This document shows positions 8,526-15,665 of a stretch of 64,000 nt of DNA, piece by piece. The DNA is taken from the NCBI RefSeq assembly GCF_039523615.1, contig NZ_BAAAFQ010000004.1, positions 434,001 through 498,000 of the forward strand, given 5' to 3'. Under the pieces are notes generated by a model, which saw only the letters and a list, made by a program, of their open reading frames with translations, ran no database searches and was not told the DNA's origin. How positions within the stretch are numbered: position 1 is the stretch's first letter; every line of letters starts with the position of its first letter. Source of the DNA: Psychrosphaera haliotis (GTDB lineage Bacteria; Pseudomonadota; Gammaproteobacteria; Enterobacterales; Alteromonadaceae). Both the position numbers and the translations under genes were made by a program.

Positions 8526-10430
8526 ATGAAATTTATCATCGGCATAGACGGCGGCGGCACTAAAACCGTCGGACAAATAGTTAACTTATCTAATTCCCAA
8601 CGCTTTGACGCCACAACAGGCCCTAGCTCACTTTCTCAAGATGTTGAAAAAGCGTCGGAAACATTGTCACACCTAATCACAGATCTTATTCAACAAGCGA
8701 ATGCTCAAAACGTCAGCGTTGCAATCGGCGTGGCTGGCGGAGGAAACTCAAGTTTAGTTCGTAGGTGCCAAGAGCTCATTATTAATGAAACCGGAATATC
8801 ACAACTTGCAATAGTAGAAGACTGTGAAACTGCCCTTTTAGGTGCAAAAGGTGCATCACTTAACGACGATGTTGCACTAGTTACTTTAGGGACAGGTTCA
8901 TTTGTTGCAACTTCACTCGACAATAAAAGCAGTTATTCTGGTGGTTGGGGTTTTCCGGTTGGAGATGAAGGCAGCGGTGCAAAACTTGGTTTTTACTTAG
9001 TTAATCATTTTCTAAAAATGTGGGATGCCAGCCAAGCTGAAAACACTGATAACCCGCCACAGAATCAAGACCCTTTATATTCGCTGTTAGTGACAAAACT
9101 AGGAGCTAATAAAGATGAAATATTACACCAGTTATCTTCTGCTTCACAAAGTGATTTCTCAAGTTTAGCTCCATTGGCATTCGAGTTTTTTACATCATCA
9201 AAACTAGCTAAGGCCGTTTTAAATAAGCATTTACAGGATGTTGTTGAGCTACTGAGTAGCATTAAAAGCCCTGAAATTATATTAACGGGTGGTTTAGCAA
9301 GCAATACTCTTGAGCACTTGATAGCGGCGGATCTCATTCCAAACATTACTAAGCGTATTCGCATTATTAAGAGTCCGAGTTTATTAGGCGCGCTTTTAAT
9401 GGCAGAGAGCATTGACGGCATCGTAAATGATGGCCGCGTTATAAATGGTGACAGTGTAGCTGGCAATAATACGCTAGCAGATTCTGTACAAGAGGCAACT
9501 ACTCAATCTACGCAAAAAAACGATAACAATTTAACACCTTTAGACAAGCTAGTATCTGAACAACGAAACCCTGCTTCTACTCATTTAGACATCATGAATA
9601 GCCAGCAGATTGTTTCCTTGATGAATGCGCAAGACATGTTAGTGCCGCAGGCAATTGAAACTGTTTCAGCAAGCATTGCAGAAGCGATTGATACAATTAC
9701 CCATTCATTAAATAACAACGGACGTTTAATTTACATGGGCGCTGGTACCAGTGGCCGTTTAGGCGTGCTTGATGCCGTAGAGTGTCCACCAACATTTAGT
9801 ACAAATCCCAATACCGTTATTGGTTTATTAGCGGGCGGAGAAGGTGCAATGTTTAAAGCCGTTGAAGGTGCGGAGGATAGCGTTGAACTTGGCCAACAGG
9901 ACCTTGTGAACTTAAACCTAACTGCAGCGGACGTTGTTGTTGGCATAGCCGCAAGTGGACGCACGCCTTATGTCATTGGTGGTTTAAATTATGCGAAGTC
10001 ATTAGGTTGTCAAACCATCAGCGTCACGTGCAACCCTGTGGCTACCATTAATGATATTGCTAGTATTCCTATTGCAGTTAACTTGGGACCTGAGGTGTTA
10101 TCAGGCTCAACTAGGCTAAAAGCAGGTAGCGCACAAAAGATGATCCTAAACATGCTAAGTACCGGCACTATGGTGCAATTGGGCAAGTGTTATGAAAATC
10201 TTATGGTGGATGTAAAAGCGAGTAATAAAAAACTCGTGAAAAGAGCCTGTCGTATCATAGAACAAGCCTGCGATGTTTCTTTTGAGTATGCTGAGCACTT
10301 ATTAAATGACGCTCAATACAACGTAAAATTAGCTATTTTAATGCACAAGTCTGGATTAAGTCGTGAACACGCAACGCAACATCTTGCTAATCATAACGGC
10401 TTCTTAAGACGCGCTTTGGAAACTCAGTAA
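8526..10430 (+). CDS. murQ: Fused BadF-type sugar kinase / N-acetylmuramic acid 6-phosphate etherase (MurQ)
   Basis: Cytoplasmic bifunctional enzyme, 634 aa. Residues 1-~297 are a BadF/BadG-family (ASKHA) kinase like N-acetylglucosamine kinase or Clostridium MurK: IGIDGGGTKT (phosphate 1), TLGTGSFVA (phosphate 2), GGWGFPVGDEGSG and ILTGGLA. A polar linker (~298-336, rich in Asn, Thr and Gln) leads to a full MurQ: SEQRNPAS, GAGTSGRLGVLDAVECPP and AVEGAED. Glu419 and Glu450 have the spacing of E. coli catalytic Glu83/Glu114. Predicted chemistry: MurNAc or GlcNAc phosphorylation, then lactate ether cleavage of MurNAc-6-P to GlcNAc-6-P. It is divergent from the GH3 gene and followed by the NamZ-like gene. 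I see no frameshift at the join. The sugar preference of the kinase half is not readable from sequence. Confidence 0.9.
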   Translation: MKFIIGIDGGGTKTVGQIVNLSNSQRFDATTGPSSLSQDVEKASETLSHLITDLIQQANAQNVSVAIGVAGGGNSSLVRRCQELIINETGISQLAIVEDCETALLGAKGASLNDDVALVTLGTGSFVATSLDNKSSYSGGWGFPVGDEGSGAKLGFYLVNHFLKMWDASQAENTDNPPQNQDPLYSLLVTKLGANKDEILHQLSSASQSDFSSLAPLAFEFFTSSKLAKAVLNKHLQDVVELLSSIKSPEIILTGGLASNTLEHLIAADLIPNITKRIRIIKSPSLLGALLMAESIDGIVNDGRVINGDSVAGNNTLADSVQEATTQSTQKNDNNLTPLDKLVSEQRNPASTHLDIMNSQQIVSLMNAQDMLVPQAIETVSASIAEAIDTITHSLNNNGRLIYMGAGTSGRLGVLDAVECPPTFSTNPNTVIGLLAGGEGAMFKAVEGAEDSVELGQQDLVNLNLTAADVVVGIAASGRTPYVIGGLNYAKSLGCQTISVTCNPVATINDIASIPIAVNLGPEVLSGSTRLKAGSAQKMILNMLSTGTMVQLGKCYENLMVDVKASNKKLVKRACRIIEQACDVSFEYAEHLLNDAQYNVKLAILMHKSGLSREHATQHLANHNGFLRRALETQ

Positions 10431-10461
10431 CAGCACAATCATGAACAACCTAGTACTAAAG

Positions 10462-10525
10462 GTTCTTATTAAACGTTCTTATTAAAGATTACTTATTAAA
10501 GTACTTATTAAAGTACTTATTAAAA
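10462..10525 (+). repeat. Degenerate tandem repeat in the leader of the NamZ gene
   Basis: Five copies of CTTATTAAA follow one another at 12-14 bp periods (flanks GTT, GTT, ATTA, GTA, GTA). The array ends just before the GGAG Shine-Dalgarno (10528-10531) of the gene starting at 10539. It fills most of the 108-bp gap after murQ, where promoter or leader RNA structure would lie. Confidence 0.75.
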
Positions 10526-10538
10526 ATGGAGTTATTTC

Positions 10539-12065
10539 GTGAAGCATTGGGCACTAATAATTTTTGCTATGTTCTTCTCTATGAACTGCTGGTCCAGTGA
10601 AATTGAACCTGGCGAAGCCTTACCTAATGTAACTGCGCCTATTGGCACTGCACTTGATAAAGCTGCACGTAATCAAACAACAGTCATACAAGTTGGGGCA
10701 GAACAAATTCAAGCTTACCTTCCTTTGCTCAAAGGCAAGCGAGTAGGACTGGTGGCTAATCAAACTTCTGTCGCCTTTCGGGTTGATGACTTTCTAATTA
10801 TTGATGTTGATGTTGATGTTGATGTTGATGTTGATGTTGATGTTGATGTTGATGTTGATGTTGATGTTGATGTTGATGTTGATGTTGATGTTGATGTTGA
10901 TGTTGATGTTGATGTTGATGTTGATGTTGATCAGGCAGAAGCTACACAATATGAAAAAAGCAATCAAGTAACCAACATTCATTTGTTAGATTTATTACTG
11001 GCCCACAAAGTTAATGTCACTCACGTTTTTGCACCTGAACACGGTGTCAGAGGTGATCATAGTGATGGCGAAATAGTTAAATCTTCCGTCGATGCCAAGA
11101 CTGGTATTCCCTTAGTTTCCATTTATGGAAAAAATAAGCGGCCTCCTGCCAAAATAGTTGAGCAACTTGATGTCATTGTTTATGACATTCAGGATGTGGG
11201 AGCTCGTTTTTACACTTATATCAATAGCATGTTTTACATGATGCAAGCGGCTCAAGAACAAGGCATTCCTTTTATTGTACTTGATCGACCTAACCCACAC
11301 CTTCAAAAAGTTGATGGTCCAATGCTTGATCCTGAATTCAGATCCTTTGTTGGATTACTGCCAGTGCCCATGGTTTACGGGTTAACCGTTGGAGAATTGG
11401 CGAAAATGATAGTTGGTGAAAACTGGCTAAACACTATTCAACCTCTAACGAAGAACACCATGCCTAAACCACTTGCGTTAACAGTCGTTCCCGTTAATCA
11501 CTACCAACGTACTTCAAGTTATAACTTACCCATTCCACCAAGCCCAAATTTGCCTAACGCAAAGGCTGTAGAGTTATATCCGTCACTCGTGTTATTTGAA
11601 GCCACAACCGTAAGTATTGGTCGAGGTACCTCACTACCCTTTCAAGTTATAGGTCACCCTAAAGTATTTACAGGCGAGTTTACATTCACACCTCGCTCCA
11701 TCGCTGGCGTGTCTAAATATCCTAAGTGGGAAAATACGCAACTCACAGGCACCAATCTTTCAATAATAAGTGATACAAAGACGGACCCAACGAGCTCAAA
11801 GGCGGGTTCAACAAGCTCAAAGTTAAACTTTAGTGGCTTGCATCAATGGAACCTACTTTTTAAGCTCAAAGCTGATAAGAATAAAGGCCTTATCCATCCG
11901 CACACTTTTATTGACCGCCCTGCATTTTTTGATAAGTTAGCTGGAACCAGTAGCTTTAGAAAAGCTCTACTAGATGGGGAATCTATCGAAGCTATTAGAA
12001 AAGATTGGGCACCAGGGTTAAATCAGTTTTTGATAGACCGACAACCGTATTTAATTTATCGATAA
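10539..12065 (+). CDS. namZ: Exo-beta-N-acetylmuramidase NamZ-like (DUF1343, GH171) with an Asp-Val repeat insert
   Basis: Exported enzyme expected to release MurNAc from the non-reducing end of peptidoglycan fragments, acting alternately with the GH3 hexosaminidase. 508 aa, GTG start with GGAG 7 nt upstream; signal peptide ~1-20. Family blocks: GKRVGLVANQTSV (~66-78), FAPEHGVRGDHSDGE, IPLVSIYG, VIVYDIQDVGARFYTY, IVLDRPNP, VDGPMLDPEFRSFVG, PMVYGLTVGELA, and C-terminal YPSLVLFEATTVSIGRGT. Between the first two blocks, residues 89-131 are an uninterrupted (Asp-Val)21-Asp run from 21 identical GATGTT hexamers, absent from normal family members. Reading frame and motifs either side are intact. 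A second low-complexity stretch (TSSKAG repeats) lies near residue 420. Confidence 0.87.
   Translation: MKHWALIIFAMFFSMNCWSSEIEPGEALPNVTAPIGTALDKAARNQTTVIQVGAEQIQAYLPLLKGKRVGLVANQTSVAFRVDDFLIIDVDVDVDVDVDVDVDVDVDVDVDVDVDVDVDVDVDVDVDVDVDQAEATQYEKSNQVTNIHLLDLLLAHKVNVTHVFAPEHGVRGDHSDGEIVKSSVDAKTGIPLVSIYGKNKRPPAKIVEQLDVIVYDIQDVGARFYTYINSMFYMMQAAQEQGIPFIVLDRPNPHLQKVDGPMLDPEFRSFVGLLPVPMVYGLTVGELAKMIVGENWLNTIQPLTKNTMPKPLALTVVPVNHYQRTSSYNLPIPPSPNLPNAKAVELYPSLVLFEATTVSIGRGTSLPFQVIGHPKVFTGEFTFTPRSIAGVSKYPKWENTQLTGTNLSIISDTKTDPTSSKAGSTSSKLNFSGLHQWNLLFKLKADKNKGLIHPHTFIDRPAFFDKLAGTSSFRKALLDGESIEAIRKDWAPGLNQFLIDRQPYLIYR
10803..10931 (+). repeat. Perfect GATGTT hexanucleotide microsatellite, 21 copies plus GAT
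   Basis: 129 bp without a single interruption inside the NamZ-like coding sequence, encoding alternating Asp and Val. Because the unit is 6 bp, gain or loss of units changes protein length by two residues without a frameshift. The opposite strand reads as an Ile-Asn repeat that is not a gene. Confidence 0.98.
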
Positions 12066-12133
12066 GCCAAATACTATTTTTTAAAAAGCCAACTACAGAT
12101 TTTTCAATACCTCAGTGCGACTTAAGGATAACC

Positions 12134-12916
12134 ATGCTAAATATTATTGTATTAACAAATATGGATGTTTCGGCGCACTATGCTTTAAATTTGTTACTGC
12201 CTGCTATTAATAATCACAATGTCCATATTTTCAAATCAAGCAAAGTAGGCGGAACAAAAAACCTACCCAAAGAACTGGTTGAGCTAGGTCAGTTTGAGTC
12301 TAGGCTATTACAATCATCCGATTTTAAAAGTAGTCCACTTCACTCTGCGACCTTACTCGACAATATCAATACACCCGAAGGTTTTGAACAAGTATCAAAA
12401 TTGAAGCCAGATGTAATTTTATCCATTAGGTTTGGCAAAATATTAAAGAACCCAATTATAAAATTACCTAAGTTTGGTGTGCTCAACTTACATTCAGGCT
12501 TGTTACCCGAGTTTAAAGGCGTAATGGCGACGTTTTGGGGAATGTTAAATACAAATGAAAAACAAGTAGAGTCAAAAGTGGGTCTTAAAAATGACCTTAT
12601 CGGCGCTACCATTCACAGTATTGACGACGCCTCTATTGATACAGGAAAAATCATTAGTCGAATACCAGTCGAGATAGAGCGTTCAAGGTCATATTGGTGG
12701 AATGTTTTAAACGTCTATAAGTACAGTGTGCCTGAATTAGTGAAGGCTATACAAAGCATCGAAGACGGTAGAAAACTTAATGGTAGTCCTCAAAAGGATG
12801 AGGGAGACTACTTTAGTTATCCAACTGAAGAAAATATGTTGGCCTTCCATAAAAAAGGGTTCAAACTTTTTGAACCCTCTGTTCTTAGTGACTTTCTAAA
12901 CGAAACACTTAGCTGA
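12134..12916 (+). CDS. Formyltransferase-family protein (Formyl_trans_N), substrate unknown
   Basis: 260 aa from the ATG at 12134, which has AAGGA 5 nt upstream; a longer frame would overlap the NamZ gene. The Formyl_trans_N fold is indicated by PDVILSIRFGKIL, the substrate-loop motif NLHSGLLPEFKGVMATFWGML (~118-138) and GATIHSIDDASIDTGKII. The HxSxLPxxxG and D-x(4)G features of N10-formyl-tetrahydrofolate enzymes are visible. It is shorter than methionyl-tRNA formyltransferase and lacks that enzyme's C-terminal tRNA-binding domain, so a formylated sugar-nucleotide or small molecule is possible. It lies 68 bp after namZ on the same strand and could be co-transcribed. Function in the salvage cluster is unproven. 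Confidence 0.7.
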   Translation: MLNIIVLTNMDVSAHYALNLLLPAINNHNVHIFKSSKVGGTKNLPKELVELGQFESRLLQSSDFKSSPLHSATLLDNINTPEGFEQVSKLKPDVILSIRFGKILKNPIIKLPKFGVLNLHSGLLPEFKGVMATFWGMLNTNEKQVESKVGLKNDLIGATIHSIDDASIDTGKIISRIPVEIERSRSYWWNVLNVYKYSVPELVKAIQSIEDGRKLNGSPQKDEGDYFSYPTEENMLAFHKKGFKLFEPSVLSDFLNETLS

Positions 12917-12919
12917 TAA

Positions 12920-13531
12920 TCAATAAAACATGAGGCGCCACAACCAGCTGCTATTCAAGTAATCTTCACAACTTCTTAATTGTGTTGCGTAGCGCTTAGC
13001 TCGACTATCAACTTTATTTGCTACACGAACTAACCAAGCTTTTTTCCTGTAGGTTTTGCGTTTGTATCCACCCCAACCTTCGTGATAATTCAAATATTGG
13101 TTTTTCGCATCCCATTTCGACACTTTATTCAATCGATTAGTTTTAGCGGTATACCAGCCCATAAAATCAATGGCATCTTCAAAGTCAGAGCGACTACTCC
13201 ATGAGTTTCCAGACTCTTTAACGTACTCATCCCATGTTACGGTTTTAGCCTGGGAATAACCATAGGCAGAGCTAGCTCGACCAATTGGTATAAAGCCTAA
13301 AAAATATTCCATAGGCGGCGCTGCGTCAGCTTTAAAAGAGCTCTCTTGATACATCATTGCCATAACAACATGAATAGGCGTTCCCCACCTATCATTCATA
13401 TCGTTTGCGTCATCCCACCAGTCTTCTCTTTCTTTAAATATTTCGCATACATTTGAGATATTTTTAGGTTGAGGGGTAACACAACCGCTAACTAATATTG
13501 TTAAAATTAAAATAATGACACTTTTTTTCAT
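12920..13531 (-). CDS. Lipoprotein with lytic-transglycosylase (SLT)-like domain
   Basis: 203 aa. A lipoprotein signal peptide ends in the lipobox LVSGC with Cys17, so the protein is probably anchored in the outer membrane. The body resembles SLT transglycosylase folds: MAMMYQESSFKADA carries the expected catalytic Glu in an ExS context, ASAYGYSQAKTVTWDEY matches the following GLMQ-type segment, and GYKRKTYRKKAWLVRVANKV closes the domain. It would cleave glycan strands with formation of 1,6-anhydro-MurNAc. The gene converges on the formyltransferase-like gene (3 bp apart). Its start faces the divergent sigma-E-type promoter at 13539. Homologues are usually annotated only as transglycosylase SLT-domain proteins. 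Confidence 0.7.
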   Translation of the reverse strand: MKKSVIILILTILVSGCVTPQPKNISNVCEIFKEREDWWDDANDMNDRWGTPIHVVMAMMYQESSFKADAAPPMEYFLGFIPIGRASSAYGYSQAKTVTWDEYVKESGNSWSSRSDFEDAIDFMGWYTAKTNRLNKVSKWDAKNQYLNYHEGWGGYKRKTYRKKAWLVRVANKVDSRAKRYATQLRSCEDYLNSSWLWRLMFY

Positions 13532-13538
13532 TTTAATT

Positions 13539-13564
13539 GAACTTTCCTGCTGAAACCTGTCAAA
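13539..13564 (+). promoter_or_regulatory. Sigma-E (RpoE)-type promoter 1
   Basis: GAACTT (13539-13544), a 15-nt spacer, then TCAAA (13560-13564, within GTCAAA). This fits the enterobacterial sigma-E pattern GGAACTT-N15/16-GTCTAA or GTCAAA. No plus-strand protein gene follows; a terminator lies ~45-75 bp downstream. Confidence 0.65.
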
Positions 13565-13570
13565 CGTTAC

Positions 13571-13638
13571 AGTAACAGATTTTTCCCTGAGTTTTGTTGT
13601 TGTTTGACGAGTAAATTATTATTTGCTCGTTTTTTTTT
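13571..13638 (+). ncRNA. Candidate sigma-E-dependent small RNA, copy 1
   Basis: About 68 nt, from an estimated start 7 nt after the promoter to a factor-independent terminator. The terminator stem is ACGAGTAAAT / ATTTGCTCGT (13607-13616 and 13621-13630) with loop TATT, followed by 9 T. The unpaired 5' part contains CAGATTTTTCCCTGAG and then a GTTGTTGTTTG tract. It has no plausible reading frame. The same layout recurs 230 bp downstream in copy 2. The T-rich, CCCTG-containing segment resembles the seed regions of Hfq-dependent RNAs that pair with ribosome binding sites; that function is inferred. Confidence 0.6.
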
Positions 13639-13768
13639 GCCTGCGATTTAGTAACGCTAAAATCGAAGTTGGTAAAATAATATGAATTAAATACTAAGTT
13701 TAATAGTTCTTTAAATCATGAGGTTATGAATATAATTAAATTAAATCGGAATTAATTGAAGATTCTAA

Positions 13769-13794
13769 GAACTTTTTTGTTTAGAGGTGTCTAA
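13769..13794 (+). promoter_or_regulatory. Sigma-E (RpoE)-type promoter 2
   Basis: GAACTT (13769-13774), a 15-nt spacer, then TCTAA (13790-13794, within GTCTAA). Spacing is identical to promoter 1 and the -10 is a perfect match to the sigma-E consensus. It directs transcription into small-RNA copy 2, away from nothing coding on the plus strand. Confidence 0.7.
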
Positions 13795-13800
13795 CATAGT

Positions 13801-13872
13801 GAAAGCAGTTTTTTTCATTCCCTGGAAGTTGTTGTTATTTTAGCGAGCATATCATTTTGCTCGCTTTTTTTT
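13801..13872 (+). ncRNA. Candidate sigma-E-dependent small RNA, copy 2
   Basis: About 72 nt. It starts GAAAGCAG, runs through a T-rich segment with TTCCCTGGAAG, then GTTGTTATTTT, and ends in an 8-bp terminator stem AGCGAGCA / TGCTCGCT (13842-13849 and 13858-13865) followed by 8 T. Order, spacing and several words (CAG-TTTTT, CCCTG, AGTTGTTGTT, GAG...TTGCTCG, poly-T) match copy 1, so the two are tandem paralogues. The terminator faces plus while both flanking genes are on minus, so it cannot belong to either of them. Confidence 0.65.
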
Positions 13873-13894
13873 GTCTGAAGTTTGAGAACGGCCG

Positions 13895-15475
13895 CTAAAC
13901 CTTAACAGCAAAATACTTTTCTAAGAATTCGTCAAATGACACTTTGTCATTCGCTTCAATTTCTTTTCGCGTTTTAATTGAATCTATCCCTTCAGCCAAT
14001 AACAAATCAGGCGTAAAAATACTTGGGCTATGCTCCGCGTGTTTTTGTTTGTACTCGTCTGCTAACGCTAAGGCGTAATAACCATTATCCGTATTTTTAT
14101 TTAATAACGTATCTAGTAATTGCCCTGACAAGGTTTTGCTTGGATCATCTTTACACGCCCAAATAGAACTGATTGCATCGCTGTAATCAGAGCCACCTAA
14201 GTGAGCGTCTAACCAGTGAGATATCTCTTTCATTTCGTCAAAAATAGTTGATAACCACTCGTTGCGAGAAATTGCCTCGCCGTGTTTTATAAGCTCTAAA
14301 TAATCGGCACGACCATTCAAAACAATACGGTCTTGATTTTCTTCCGACTCAGCTTGTTGCTCTTGTGACAATTCATCTTGATCCGTCAATAAACAGAAAA
14401 GCATAAAGACATCAATAACTCTCATTTGTTCTTTTGAAATGCCCACTGGAGAGAATGGGTTTACATCCAGCGCTCTAAGTTCAACGTACATGATGCCCCG
14501 ATTTTCAAGCGCATCTGTTGGTTTCTCACCTGACTTTGCTACCTGCTTAGGACGAACGGGAGCGTAAAGCTCATTTTCAATCTGAAGAATATTATGATTG
14601 AGCTGTTTGTACTCTCCATTCTCTTTTACGCCTAGCTTTTTATAATCCAACGATTCCGTGCGAATCGCGATTCGTAACTTTTCGATATATTCTTTTAAAC
14701 AGCCATACTCAACGTTCAGCGCCGATTGCTCACTATTGGTATAGCCTAAATCACTCATACGTAATGATGTTGCGTGCGGTAGATATACAGAGCCTTTGCC
14801 AAGCTTTTCAAATGGGATTGCGCCACCTTTACCTTCAAGGAAAGAACGACACATTGCTGGCGAAGCACCAAATAAATAAGTAACAACCCATACATAACGT
14901 TTAATATTTCTTACCATTCTCATGTATTGTTCAGACTGAAACTCGCCTATGCAGCCACCTTTGTACTCGCCTTCTTCTTTCTTAAGTGCAGCCCAAAAGG
15001 ATTCTGGTAGTGAAAAGTTATAGTGAATACCCGCTATCGCCTGCATCATTGAACCGTAACGATTTTTTAAGCCTTTACGGTAAGTGTGTTTCATTTTACC
15101 AACATTTGATTCGCCAAAATAAGCGAGAGGGATCTCATCTTGATTCTCAATAAAACACGGCATGCTCATCGGCCATAACATTTCGTCGCCAATGTGTTGA
15201 GAGACAAAATGATGAATATCAAAAAGCTGCGTATACGTTGTATCAATATTATTGGAAGGAGGAGTAATTAACTCCATTAATGCCTCTGAATAATCCGTTG
15301 TAATATAAGGATGAGTTAATGTTGCTCCCAACACTTCTGGGTGCTCAACTTGAGATATTTTACCATTTGGTGAAACGCGTAATGTTTCTCTCTCGATACC
15401 ACGCTTAATGTCTTTTAAAGCGTTAGTAAAATCAACAGAAGATAATTTGTCCAGACGGTTTTTAATGGTAGTCAA
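13895..15475 (-). CDS. gshA: Glutamate-cysteine ligase
   Basis: First step of glutathione synthesis (Glu + Cys + ATP to gamma-Glu-Cys), cytoplasmic; 526 aa, proteobacterial GshA type. Conserved blocks include GIERETLRVS, ITTDYSEALMELITPP, GDEMLWPMSMPCFI, HYNFSLPESFW, YLFGASPAMCRSFL, SLRMSDLGYTN, QIENELYAPVRPK and VELRALDVNPFSPVGI. The TTG at 15475 is preferred because AAGGAAAGAG lies just upstream; a longer frame from a TTG at 15502 has no Shine-Dalgarno. It stands as a single gene. Glutathione made here would also gate the Kef-type antiporter encoded at 55.9 kb. Confidence 0.95.
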   Translation of the reverse strand: MTTIKNRLDKLSSVDFTNALKDIKRGIERETLRVSPNGKISQVEHPEVLGATLTHPYITTDYSEALMELITPPSNNIDTTYTQLFDIHHFVSQHIGDEMLWPMSMPCFIENQDEIPLAYFGESNVGKMKHTYRKGLKNRYGSMMQAIAGIHYNFSLPESFWAALKKEEGEYKGGCIGEFQSEQYMRMVRNIKRYVWVVTYLFGASPAMCRSFLEGKGGAIPFEKLGKGSVYLPHATSLRMSDLGYTNSEQSALNVEYGCLKEYIEKLRIAIRTESLDYKKLGVKENGEYKQLNHNILQIENELYAPVRPKQVAKSGEKPTDALENRGIMYVELRALDVNPFSPVGISKEQMRVIDVFMLFCLLTDQDELSQEQQAESEENQDRIVLNGRADYLELIKHGEAISRNEWLSTIFDEMKEISHWLDAHLGGSDYSDAISSIWACKDDPSKTLSGQLLDTLLNKNTDNGYYALALADEYKQKHAEHSPSIFTPDLLLAEGIDSIKTRKEIEANDKVSFDEFLEKYFAVKV

Positions 15476-15597
15476 AATGCACTCTTTCCTTAACGAATTC
15501 AAAATTCAGAATAATCGCTTTTAATGGCGTCATTAGACCTGATTATAAAGGTCTGGCTTTCAATTTATTTAACTTTTTTTGTTTATAAATCAAAAAA

Positions 15598-15619
15598 GCC
15601 ATCTTTACGATGGCTTTTT
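15598..15619 (-). terminator. Terminator after purL (bidirectional)
   Basis: GCCATC / GATGGC stem with a 5-nt loop, flanked by A and T tracts on both sides (six T on the minus strand). It lies ~45 bp beyond the purL stop codon. Confidence 0.8.
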
Positions 15620-15665
15620 ATGCACTCAAGCTAAAGTTTTTAAACTATAGCGATAAAATGCTCGA

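Noticed and set aside
8460..8576. Longer N-terminus of the GH3 enzyme
   Set aside because: It would overlap the divergent kinase-etherase start and bury the signal peptide 40 residues inside.
10462..10931. CRISPR array
   Set aside because: The repeats are contiguous microsatellite-type units with no spacers and no cas genes nearby.
10794..10982. Minus-strand reading frame of Ile-Asn repeats
   Set aside because: It is only the complement of the GATGTT array inside namZ; no Shine-Dalgarno and no non-repeat body.
13801..13872. Terminator of gshA or of the lipoprotein gene
   Set aside because: The poly-T follows the stem only on plus, whereas both neighbouring genes are on minus; a small RNA explains it better.
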